Origin: JBHEBG01 sp046557915
Lineage (GTDB): Bacteria; Bacteroidota; Bacteroidia; Flavobacteriales; Flavobacteriaceae
Assembly (NCBI RefSeq): GCF_046557915.1
Contig: NZ_JBHEBG010000010.1
Coordinates: 1 to 20,908, forward strand
Length of the DNA: 20,908 bases
Direction: 5' to 3'
Part shown: piece after piece, positions 9,046 to 15,840 of the stretch
Position numbering within the stretch: position 1 is the first letter of the stretch
Layout of the letters: each line of letters begins with the position of its first letter
Notes under the pieces: generated by a model
Seen by the model: the letters and a program-made list of their open reading frames with translations, nothing else
Databases searched by the model: none
What the model was told of the DNA's origin: nothing
Translations under genes and position numbers: made by a program

Positions 9046-9477
9046 ATGAACGAGTTAAAATATTATGTCGGCACTGGGATTAAGTTTTTTATTAATCTTA
9101 AAGGTAAGTCTGTATGGGAGAAAAGAAGTTTAACGGGAATTACATACATTAATTCAGAGGTTACCATATGGTTTGACGAGGTAGGTTATTCTAGTGAAAG
9201 GTTCGACTTTAAGCCCATTTTAAAACCGCTAACAGAATTAAAACAGTTTCTTACCGGTTTGGAGAAAGTTGGTGCCGATCCAACTTTTTTTTCTACTAGC
9301 CAAATGGCGGCTGACCTGCAGTCCATTTCTAATGGCGGTATAACAGATCGCAACCATTATAAAACGAACGTTTTCCTTTTTTTGATAAAAGGGCAATATG
9401 ATGTTTTTGGCCTTATCGAAAAAGGTTTGGCCATTAGTAGTTTAGATATAGAAGATGAACCTTCGGACAGTTTATAG
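9046..9477 (+). CDS. Unrecognised 143-residue soluble protein
   Basis: Starts MNELKYYVGTGIKFF and ends in an acidic tail (DIEDEPSDSL). There is no signal peptide, membrane helix or Cys pair; it appears to be a mixed alpha/beta cytoplasmic protein. The stretch FDFKPILKPLTELKQFLTG resembles short KPILRPLSDL-type motifs I associate with small hypothetical proteins of Bacteroidota and their phages; this is a weak memory-based resemblance and not an assignment. It has its own predicted ECF-type promoter (8925-8953) and is divergent from the giant adhesin operon. That suggests co-regulation with the adhesin. Downstream there is a small hairpin at 9496-9512 and no further intact gene for 800 bases, so it is probably monocistronic. 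Confidence 0.75.
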   Translation: MNELKYYVGTGIKFFINLKGKSVWEKRSLTGITYINSEVTIWFDEVGYSSERFDFKPILKPLTELKQFLTGLEKVGADPTFFSTSQMAADLQSISNGGITDRNHYKTNVFLFLIKGQYDVFGLIEKGLAISSLDIEDEPSDSL

Positions 9478-9495
9478 AATTAATAGACAAAAGAA

Positions 9496-9512
9496 TGCAC
9501 TAACGAAGTGCA
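9496..9512 (+). terminator. Small hairpin after the 143-residue gene
   Basis: TGCACT, loop AACGA, AGTGCA forms a perfect six-base-pair stem 19 bases after the stop at 9477, followed by an AT-rich stretch (GTTAAATTTATATAA). It is a weak terminator candidate because the stem is short and there is no pure T-run. Confidence 0.35.
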
Positions 9513-9531
9513 GTTAAATTTATATAACGGT

Positions 9532-9623
9532 TATCAAGACAACGAATCGCCTTTCCTATCATTGGGGTGACTGTGTCTGGGCGAGGGAGGGAAATATTTT
9601 CCGCCCTCCTTGTTGTCTTGATA
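9532..9623. other. 92-bp inverted-repeat element with nested hairpin (possible structured RNA, terminator or MITE)
   Basis: The 12-mer TATCAAGACAAC (9532-9543) is repeated as its exact reverse complement at 9612-9623. Between the arms, GGAGGG (9586-9591) can pair with CCCTCC (9604-9609) around an AT-rich loop. The result is a long-range stem closing over an inner hairpin. It could be a small RNA, an elaborate terminator for the 9046 gene (the sequence after the inner stem is T-rich) or a miniature mobile element. The flanks show no obvious target duplication. Confidence 0.5.
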
Positions 9624-9640
9624 TACTAATCAACAGAGAA

Positions 9641-10168
9641 ATGGTTAAGTTAAGACCAACGGTTTACCTTGCTTAAAAGAACAATGCTCCATACTTTTTT
9701 CATAAGTGGGCAACCAGAACCATCAACGAACATTTACCTGCCAAATACCCGATACCTTTATCTATAGGGACCAAAGAGTACCATAAAAAAGACCGTGGGT
9801 AAACATTTCTTCAACCCTTGGCATACTCCGCGGATAATCCGCGAAATAAGCTTATATAACACTACACATCTTTTATTATTTCCCTTAAAAAACGGAGGAT
9901 GATTGGGTCAAACCTGTATTGGATATACCCCCGACCAATAGATTATAAAGTGCATAATCCGTTTTTTGAGGGATAATGACCCATTAGCAAATGAGACCTA
10001 CCGTTTGCTTAACGCGAAGTATATCAAGGAGATACCCTTATTAATTTTGGTGAGGAGTTAACCTGGGATAATCAGAATTTTTAAATGAATTCCCTTAGAA
10101 AAAAGCATGTGGCTCCTTTGTTTTAATCGACTCTCGTTAAAAGCTATTCTTTGGATGAGTCATAGTTT
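9641..10168 (+). pseudogene. Decayed gene, family not recognised
   Basis: From the ATG at 9641 (MVKLRPTVYLA) there is protein-like sequence broken by stops at 9674 and 9800. It continues in the +1 frame from 9801 (HFFNPWHTPRIIREISLYN), passes stops at 9900 and 9939, and runs on through DNDPLANETYRLLNAKYIKE. It shifts frame again near 10040 (INFGEELTWDNQNF, stop at 10082) and fades after 10160 (LVKSYSLDES). The pieces have normal amino-acid composition and follow one another without large gaps, which is what a gene with two frameshifts and several stops looks like. I cannot name the family. The decay is consistent with an accessory gene lost between two surface-protein loci. Bases 10169-10304 hold only the leader of the next gene. 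Confidence 0.55.
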
Positions 10169-10304
10169 TAGGCAAATACCTTTTGTTTCAAAAGAACAAT
10201 GGGTTGCCTCTTAACAGAAATTGAGTTGGATAGATGTATTGTAGCATGCATTCCACAGTGCGAATAAAACAAAAACTACCAATAAAAACCCAAATACTTA
10301 TACC

Positions 10305-13049
10305 ATGAAATACTTTTTATTAATACTACTATTATGCCCTTTTCTTACACAGGCCCAATGGAGCCAGGCAGGACAGGACTTGCTCGGGGAAACCATAGTT
10401 GAAGTGTTTGGATCCTCAACTAGCATTAACGCGGACGGATCCGTGGTTGCTATTGGAGCTCCAAGCGATTCGGGGCCTGGGACCGTACGAGTCTACAGAA
10501 GAAACTCTGTAGGTAATTGGGACCAAGTGGGTCAAGATCTAAATGGGGAAGGAGGTTCGGATATTTCTGGAAGTGCTATAAGCCTTAGTGCAGATGGGTC
10601 CATGATAGCTATCGGTGCTGCCAGAAATGATGGGAATGGCATAGATTCTGGTCATGTAAGGATATTTAGAAATATATCGGGCACATGGCATCAGATTGGC
10701 CAGGATATTGATGGAGAAAGTGCGGGCAGCCTTTTTGGCACTTGGGTAAGTCTCAGCGCGGATGGAGCTATAGTGGCCATCGGAGGACCCGGTAATGATG
10801 GGAATGGCATAGATTCTGGTCACGTAAAGATATTTCGAAGGAATGCCCTGGATGTTTGGGAACAATTGGGCCAGGATATAGATGGAGAAATAGGATTTGA
10901 TCAGTTAGGAATTTATGTAAGTCTTAGCGCAGATGGATCTACCTTGGCCACTTCCAGTCTTAGTTCCAATGACGCAAATGGCTTTAGTGGGGTAAGGGTG
11001 TTCGGAAGAACAAGTTCTGATAATTGGGAGCAACTAGGCCAGACTTTGTATGCCGAAAGGACCGATATTGTCTCTGGCAGTGTTACTAGTCTCAGTGCAG
11101 ACGGGTCCATTCTAGCTATTGGAAATAGTGGAAACTCGGATAACGGTTCTCTAGCGGGCCATACACGGGTATTTCAAAGAAATGCCCTAGATATATGGGA
11201 GCAAATAGGTGAAGATTTGGATGGAGAAGCTGCCGGAGATCTCTCGGGTATTTCAGTAAGCCTAAGTGAAGATGGATCTATTGTAGCGATTGGTGCTTTT
11301 GGTAACTCGGGTAATGGCAATGCCGCTGGCCATGTTCGTGTATATAGGAACGCATTGGGCACCTGGGAACAGCTAGGAGAGGATATAGACGGCGAGTCCG
11401 AATCCGATCAGTCGGGCTTTTCGGTAAGCATAAATAACAACGGTTCTATAGTAGTTATTGGCTCACCTGGTAGTAGTAAAGCCACATTTTTATCCGGTAG
11501 GGCAGCAGTATTTGCCTTTTGTGATTTAGCGGATACACCAACCTTGTCTGCCTCACCGCAGACCATATGCCCAGCGGATTTGGCTACACTTACCATTAAT
11601 GGTAATCTTAATAGCGCTGATCAATGGTATATTTACTCGGGGTCTTGTGGCGGTACCTTGGTGGGTACTAGCGCCAATGGGGATTTTCAGGTAAATCCAT
11701 CTACCACCACCACCTATTTTGTGCGAGGAGAAGGAGATGGATGTATAGGGAGTTGTAATGCAATAACCATAACCGTGAACGCGGCTAACATAAGTTGCCC
11801 CGGTGATATTCTGGTACAAGCGGATGCCAATAGCTGTTCGGCAACCAATGTTACGTTGGGAACACCTAATACCAATGGTTGTTCTTCACTCAACATAATC
11901 AATGATGCTCCCACAGAATTTCCGTTAGGGGAGACACTGGTTACTTGGACCGCTACCGATACCACTGGGAACACCACAATATGTACACAAAAAGTAATCG
12001 TAGAAGACAATAGTACTTTTACGATCACCTGCCAAGATAATGTAACCGTACAAACAGATATAGGCGGCTGCACTGCTACCAATGTTGTTCTAGAAACACC
12101 GGTGGCCACTACTGGATGTTCCATGACCGCAGTGGCAAATGATGCCCCCACAGAATTTCCCTTGGGAGAGACACTGGTTACTTGGACCGCAACCGATACT
12201 TCGGGGAACGTCGCAATATGTACACAAAAAGTAATCGTAGAAGACAATAGTACTTTTACGATCACCTGCCCAGATGATGTAACCGCACAAACGGATATAG
12301 GAGGCTGCACCGCTACCAATGTTGTTCTAGAAACACCGGCGGCCACTACTGGATGTTCCATGACCGTAGTGACAAATGATGCTCCCACAGAATTTCCCTT
12401 GGGGGAAACTTTGGTTACTTGGACCGCTACCGATACCTCTGGGAACACCGCAACATGTGTACAAACGGTTACCGTAGAAGACGTTCAGATGCCCATGGTA
12501 ATAACCCGGGATATAACTGTAGCATTGGATGCAGAAGGGCTGGCAGAACTTACTGTAGATGACATTGACAATGGAAGTAGTGATAATTGTGGGATTTCCG
12601 ATAGATTCTTGGACAAAAGTACTTTCAATTGCCCACCTCTGGGTACAGAAACCGTGACCCTTACCATAACTGATATCAATGGCAATATCTCCACCGATAC
12701 CGCTGTGGTCACCTTTACGGCCCCAGATGAAAATCTAGATGGAATAGCCGATATGTGCGCAAATGAAACCCTTGTTTTAATGGAGCCCCAGCGAGGAGTT
12801 TCCCCCAACTCGGATAACATTAACGATACTTGGTTAATTAAAAATATTATGGACTACCCTCAAGCGCAGATACGAGTATTTGACAGAAAGGGAAAAGAGG
12901 TGTTCCGAACTAAAAATTACCAAAACGACTGGGGTGGCACACATGGCACAGATGGGTCGTTATTACCCGTAGACGCTTACTACTATGCTATTGACGCTTT
13001 TGGAGATAACCGCACTGTTGTGTCGGGATGGCTCTACATTAACTATTAA
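10305..13049 (+). CDS. Secreted beta-propeller/HYR protein with T9SS type B C-terminal domain
   Basis: 914 residues. The signal peptide MKYFLLILLLCPFLTQAQ is followed by seven repeats of about 57 residues (19 to about 408; W(E/D)Q.G.D(I/L).GE ... SLSADGS.(V/L)AIG ... GHVRVF), which should form a seven-bladed FG-GAP-like propeller. Then come an Ig-like module (about 409-485), three HYR domains (about 490-728, each with DAPTEFPLGETLVTWTATD), a fourth HYR-like module (about 729-810) and a type B sorting domain (about 822-914: GVSPNSDNINDTW, IRVFDRKGKEVFRT, VDAYYYAIDA, SGWLYINY). It should be exported by T9SS and displayed or released outside the cell. The PorP/SprF gene starts 13 bases after the stop, forming a cargo-partner pair like the one at 1083-8548. 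I found no copy of the GTTAC-N16-GTCTAAA element upstream. Confidence 0.93.
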   Translation: MKYFLLILLLCPFLTQAQWSQAGQDLLGETIVEVFGSSTSINADGSVVAIGAPSDSGPGTVRVYRRNSVGNWDQVGQDLNGEGGSDISGSAISLSADGSMIAIGAARNDGNGIDSGHVRIFRNISGTWHQIGQDIDGESAGSLFGTWVSLSADGAIVAIGGPGNDGNGIDSGHVKIFRRNALDVWEQLGQDIDGEIGFDQLGIYVSLSADGSTLATSSLSSNDANGFSGVRVFGRTSSDNWEQLGQTLYAERTDIVSGSVTSLSADGSILAIGNSGNSDNGSLAGHTRVFQRNALDIWEQIGEDLDGEAAGDLSGISVSLSEDGSIVAIGAFGNSGNGNAAGHVRVYRNALGTWEQLGEDIDGESESDQSGFSVSINNNGSIVVIGSPGSSKATFLSGRAAVFAFCDLADTPTLSASPQTICPADLATLTINGNLNSADQWYIYSGSCGGTLVGTSANGDFQVNPSTTTTYFVRGEGDGCIGSCNAITITVNAANISCPGDILVQADANSCSATNVTLGTPNTNGCSSLNIINDAPTEFPLGETLVTWTATDTTGNTTICTQKVIVEDNSTFTITCQDNVTVQTDIGGCTATNVVLETPVATTGCSMTAVANDAPTEFPLGETLVTWTATDTSGNVAICTQKVIVEDNSTFTITCPDDVTAQTDIGGCTATNVVLETPAATTGCSMTVVTNDAPTEFPLGETLVTWTATDTSGNTATCVQTVTVEDVQMPMVITRDITVALDAEGLAELTVDDIDNGSSDNCGISDRFLDKSTFNCPPLGTETVTLTITDINGNISTDTAVVTFTAPDENLDGIADMCANETLVLMEPQRGVSPNSDNINDTWLIKNIMDYPQAQIRVFDRKGKEVFRTKNYQNDWGGTHGTDGSLLPVDAYYYAIDAFGDNRTVVSGWLYINY
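10359..11526 (+). repeat. Seven propeller-blade repeats (about 171 bp each)
   Basis: They encode residues about 19-408 of the 914-residue cargo. Successive units begin at Trp in W(S/D/H/E)Q and contain GQD(I/L).GE and ADGS..AIG. Seven units match one closed propeller. DNA similarity is moderate, with short stretches such as GGGAATGGCATAGATTCTGG repeated exactly near 10630 and 10800. Confidence 0.85.
12015..12488 (+). repeat. Two near-identical 237-bp HYR-domain repeats
   Basis: Units at 12015-12251 and 12252-12488 encode residues 571-649 and 650-728. They start with the same bases (ACTTTTACGATCACCTGCC or CCTGCCA) and differ at few positions; a third, more diverged unit precedes them. The exact 79-codon period and high DNA identity indicate recent duplication or gene conversion. 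Confidence 0.88.
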
Positions 13050-13062
13050 TCTACCATATAAA

Positions 13063-13971
13063 ATGATGACACAATATAAACTAATAGCACTGGCTTTTTT
13101 TCTAATACAAACCATGGCCATGTTCGCTCAATCAGAACCTCAGTACGCCTTGTACAGGCATAATATGAGTTTTTTTAACCCTGCCCTTGTTGGAATTAAT
13201 GATCAGATTGAGTTTAAGCTCAATTTTAGGAGTCAGTTTGTGGGTATAGAGGATGCACCAGAGACACAAAGTTTTTATTTGGGTATTCCGGTAAATGACA
13301 AAATTGGACTGGGCCTTACAACCATTGTGGACAAGGTTTTTATTGAACGTACTACTTCTATATTTGCCGGATTCTCATATAAGATTAGACTGGGCCTTAA
13401 TTACGATAACCCTACCTATCTTCATTTTGGCGTACAGGGCGGTGGTCGTTTTAACAACGCGGATTTTAATAAATTACAACTGCCCACAGATCCTTTGTTT
13501 TCAAGAAACGTAAACAGTTTCAACCCCAATATTGGAGCTGGTCTTTACCTAAAGCATAAAGATTATTACGTTTCGCTTTCCATTCCAAAACTGTTGACAA
13601 CCGATAGGTTGGAAGATCAAAATGAGATTGTTACCGTTGCCGACAACCGGTTACAGACTTACCTAGGTGGCGGGGGGTATGTTTCTTTGAATAATACTAT
13701 GGTATTTATACCATCTTCCCAAGTACAATTCTCCAATACGGAAACCACGGTAGACCTAACCGGTACCCTTAAGGTTATAAATACTTACGACGCTTTTTTG
13801 GAGAGCTTCGAAATAGGTATCAACTATAGAGTGAATAGGGCTTTTGGGGGATTGTTGTATTTACACATAAAGGAATGGCTTGAACTGGGCTACGCTTATG
13901 AAGCTTTCACAAGTAATATCAATCTATTTGAAAAAGGCACCCATGAAATAGGGCTTGTTTTTAAGCTCTAA
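13063..13971 (+). CDS. PorP/SprF family type IX secretion system membrane protein
   Basis: About 302 residues from the ATG at 13063 (a second ATG follows at 13066). The start is chosen because MMTQYKLIALAFFLIQTMAMFAQ is a complete signal peptide and begins just after the upstream stop; a frame starting at 12985 would overlap the sorting domain of the upstream gene. Family features are PQYALYRHNMSFFNPALVG, FRSQFVGIEDAP and a final beta strand GTHEIGLVFKL typical of an outer-membrane barrel. It is clearly diverged from the protein at 1083-2024, which suggests the two are dedicated to different cargoes. It should be the secretion and attachment partner of the 914-residue protein. Confidence 0.92.
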   Translation: MMTQYKLIALAFFLIQTMAMFAQSEPQYALYRHNMSFFNPALVGINDQIEFKLNFRSQFVGIEDAPETQSFYLGIPVNDKIGLGLTTIVDKVFIERTTSIFAGFSYKIRLGLNYDNPTYLHFGVQGGGRFNNADFNKLQLPTDPLFSRNVNSFNPNIGAGLYLKHKDYYVSLSIPKLLTTDRLEDQNEIVTVADNRLQTYLGGGGYVSLNNTMVFIPSSQVQFSNTETTVDLTGTLKVINTYDAFLESFEIGINYRVNRAFGGLLYLHIKEWLELGYAYEAFTSNINLFEKGTHEIGLVFKL

Positions 13972-14140
13972 CCTATGATTCACATGATTTAAAAAAAATC
14001 AATTCTGTAGTGTTTTTAACCCAACATGATCTTTTTGCATGGACAAATAACCGTTCGTCAAAAAAAGAGATAAAGGGACCGGCAACCCCAATAGTCAGTT
14101 TTTCCTAATAAAAAGAACCTCGATTAAATTATAAATAAGG

Positions 14141-14169
14141 GGTTACCTCATCTAAAAAGCCGGTCTAAA
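14141..14169 (+). promoter_or_regulatory. Predicted ECF-type promoter of the sigma factor operon
   Basis: GGTTAC (14141-14146), 16-base spacer ending GCCG, then GTCTAAA (14163-14169). It is identical in core and spacing to the elements at 8925-8953 (plus) and 8644-8672 (minus). Transcription would start near 14176, leaving a leader of only about 23 bases before the TTG at 14199. ECF sigma genes commonly transcribe themselves, so this fits autoregulation. Confidence 0.65.
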
Positions 14170-14198
14170 TATACATAGAACCAATCTAAAAATTAAAA

Positions 14199-14783
14199 TT
14201 GGAAACTGATGGAACATTCCATGAGCTTACAGATGAGCAACTCGTTCAAAAAATTGTTGAGATGAATGATACCTTGTTATTTGGCCAACTATACGATAGG
14301 TATGTAAAGATTATCTATAACAAATGTTATAGTTTTTCCAAATCAAAGGACGAAGCGGAAGATTTAACACAAGACGTGTTTCTTAAATTATTTCTTAAGC
14401 TGAACACCTTTAAAGGAAGGTCCAAATTTGCTACTTGGTTTTATTCATTTACATATAATTTTTGTGTGAACTATGTAAGCAAGAAGAAGGTGGTTAAGAC
14501 CGATGGAGGCATATATGAAGGATGTTTAGACTCGGTTGGAGAACCAGAGTACCTTCCGCTACAAGAATCCGAAGAGGAGCTTATGCAAATTAAGTCTACC
14601 AAATTGAAAAATGCGTTAGAGCTTATAGATCCGGAAGACAAATCAATATTATTGCTTAAATATCAGGACGATGTAACTGTTAAGGAGTTGGAAACACTTT
14701 TGGGAATAACCGAAGGAGCCGTAAAAATGAGACTGAGGAGAGCAAGAAGTAAGGTATTAAGAGCATATTACAAATTGGTATAA
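14199..14783 (+). CDS. ECF-type RNA polymerase sigma factor, TTG start
   Basis: 194 residues. Region 2 spans about residues 10-85 (LVQKIVEMNDTLLFGQLYDRY, AEDLTQDVFLKLF, FATWFYSFTYNFCVNY). Region 4 spans about 128-190 with the helix-turn-helix VKELETLLGITEGAVKMRLRRARSKV. The only start giving a full region 2 is the TTG at 14199: a stop lies 12 bases upstream and the first in-frame ATG (14262) would remove the first helix. An ATG at 14208 is in another frame and soon meets a stop. The gene is followed directly (TAAATG) by a 60-residue protein and then an MscS-like channel, so it probably heads an operon. The copy of GTTAC-N16-GTCTAAA just upstream, shared with the adhesin operon, points to self-activation and control of surface-protein expression. 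In Porphyromonas gingivalis the ECF factor SigP activates T9SS genes, so there is precedent. Confidence 0.93.
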   Translation: METDGTFHELTDEQLVQKIVEMNDTLLFGQLYDRYVKIIYNKCYSFSKSKDEAEDLTQDVFLKLFLKLNTFKGRSKFATWFYSFTYNFCVNYVSKKKVVKTDGGIYEGCLDSVGEPEYLPLQESEEELMQIKSTKLKNALELIDPEDKSILLLKYQDDVTVKELETLLGITEGAVKMRLRRARSKVLRAYYKLV

Positions 14784-14966
14784 ATGACTGGAAAAGGAAA
14801 GAATCCATTTAAAGAAATGGAAAGATCGTTATTGGAGGTTCCGCCTGGATTGAAAAAAAAGGTGATGAAAAATATAGCAATGGCCAAACTTGTAATGGAT
14901 ATGGCTTCACTTTTTTCTACCAATTATTCATCGGCCCTTGAAAATTTATTCAAAACAAGAAAATAA
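14784..14966 (+). CDS. Small soluble protein downstream of the sigma factor (possible modulator)
   Basis: 60 residues. The ATG abuts the sigma-factor stop, indicating translational coupling. The protein is basic at the N-terminus (MTGKGKNPFKE) and has the core VPPGLKKKVMKNIAMAKLVMDMASLF, predicted to be helical and amphipathic. It has no membrane segment and no zinc motif. Similar short proteins with an LK.KVM..I...KL..D.A.LF pattern occur after ECF sigma genes in flavobacteria, as I recall. Position and size suggest it may bind or tune the sigma factor, but it lacks the usual membrane-bound anti-sigma architecture. Function is inferred only. Confidence 0.8.
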   Translation: MTGKGKNPFKEMERSLLEVPPGLKKKVMKNIAMAKLVMDMASLFSTNYSSALENLFKTRK

Positions 14967-14973
14967 TAGAACA

Positions 14974-15801
14974 ATGGAAGAAATTAATAAATGGAAAGTA
15001 CTAACCTTTGAATCCCTTAAGGAAATGGTCGATGGTATTGCTGCTGTTCTTCCAAATATCATTGGAGCAATAGTAATTTTAATTTTGGGATGGTTAATTA
15101 CACAAGTAATTGGTTTTCTGCTTAAAAGGGTTTTAAAACTTTCTCGTGTAGACCGGCTTACAGACAAGATCAATGCAATAAATCTGTTTAAAAAGACCGA
15201 TTTAAAATTTAAACTATCCAAGGTAATTGTAAGTTTTGTAAAGTGGATTCTGTTTTTGGTATTCTTAATCATTGCCTCCGATATAATGAATTGGCATATC
15301 GTATCAAAAGAAATTGGAAATCTGGTACAATATTTACCAAAACTCTTCAGTGCCGTCGCCTTATTTATGATAGGGTTATATATAGCGGACTTTATCAAAA
15401 AAGGTATAAACGGCCTTTTTGAATCCTTTGATTTAAGTGGTTCTAAAATAATAGGCAATGTGGTATTTTATTTTATCGTTGTTTTAATCACTATTACCGC
15501 ATTAAATCAGGCAGGTGTTGATACTTCCGTCGTTACCAGTAATTTTTCCATTGTACTGGGAGCTTTTCTTTTGGCCATATCCATTGGGTTTGGTTTAGGC
15601 TCTAAAGATGTAATTGGGGATCTTTTAAGGATGTATTATGCCCGAAAAAATTATGAAATAGGGGATAAAGTGAAAATAAATGGTTCCGAAGGAGTTATAA
15701 AAATGATAGATAATATTTCCCTTACGTTAACCACGGAAAAAGGAAAAATAATTATCCCTATAAAAGATGTAGTACAAAGCGAGGTAGAGGTTACATCATA
15801 A
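14974..15801 (+). CDS. Mechanosensitive ion channel family protein (MscS-like)
   Basis: About 275 residues from the ATG at 14974, seven bases after the upstream stop. An upstream ATG at 14938 lies inside the previous gene and adds only a polar tail. Membrane helices lie at about 24-50 (the conserved TM_helix LPNIIGAIVILILGWLI), 82-104, 120-140 and 155-178. A pore-like helix lies at about 186-215 (LGAFLLAISIGFGLGSKDVIGDLL), followed by the small MscS beta domain at about 222-270 (YEIGDKVKINGSEGVIKMI). The large C-terminal cage domain of E. coli MscS is absent, as in many short family members. It probably relieves osmotic pressure across the inner membrane. Its place behind the sigma factor suggests an envelope-stress operon. 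Confidence 0.9.
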   Translation: MEEINKWKVLTFESLKEMVDGIAAVLPNIIGAIVILILGWLITQVIGFLLKRVLKLSRVDRLTDKINAINLFKKTDLKFKLSKVIVSFVKWILFLVFLIIASDIMNWHIVSKEIGNLVQYLPKLFSAVALFMIGLYIADFIKKGINGLFESFDLSGSKIIGNVVFYFIVVLITITALNQAGVDTSVVTSNFSIVLGAFLLAISIGFGLGSKDVIGDLLRMYYARKNYEIGDKVKINGSEGVIKMIDNISLTLTTEKGKIIIPIKDVVQSEVEVTS

Positions 15802-15807
15802 TTTGCG

Positions 15808-15819
15808 ATTGCATGCAAT
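15808..15819. promoter_or_regulatory. Perfect 12-bp palindrome ATTGCATGCAAT
   Basis: Lies between the MscS-like gene stop (15801) and the small zinc-ribbon gene (15841). It could be an operator for the two-gene unit that follows. A 12-bp palindrome can also arise by chance, so support is weak. Confidence 0.25.
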
Positions 15820-15840
15820 TGGAAAACTAAATTAAAACCC

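Noticed and set aside
9675..10201. Direct repeat AAAAGAACAATG at 9675-9686 and 10190-10201 around the decayed gene
   Set aside because: Twelve AT-rich bases, no transposase and no inverted ends at these positions, so it is not evidence for a mobile element.
11714..12448. Long 244-codon minus-strand open frame inside the 914-residue cargo gene
   Set aside because: It lies opposite the HYR repeats and mirrors their period; the sense frame carries all domain signatures.
12985..13062. Upstream extension of the second PorP/SprF gene by 26 codons
   Set aside because: The extension overlaps the sorting-domain end of the previous gene and would bury the signal peptide; the ATG at 13063 gives a normal one.
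14946..15458. 170-codon minus-strand open frame opposite the MscS-like gene
   Set aside because: The plus-strand frame has the conserved channel helices and fits the sigma operon; the antisense frame is a shadow.
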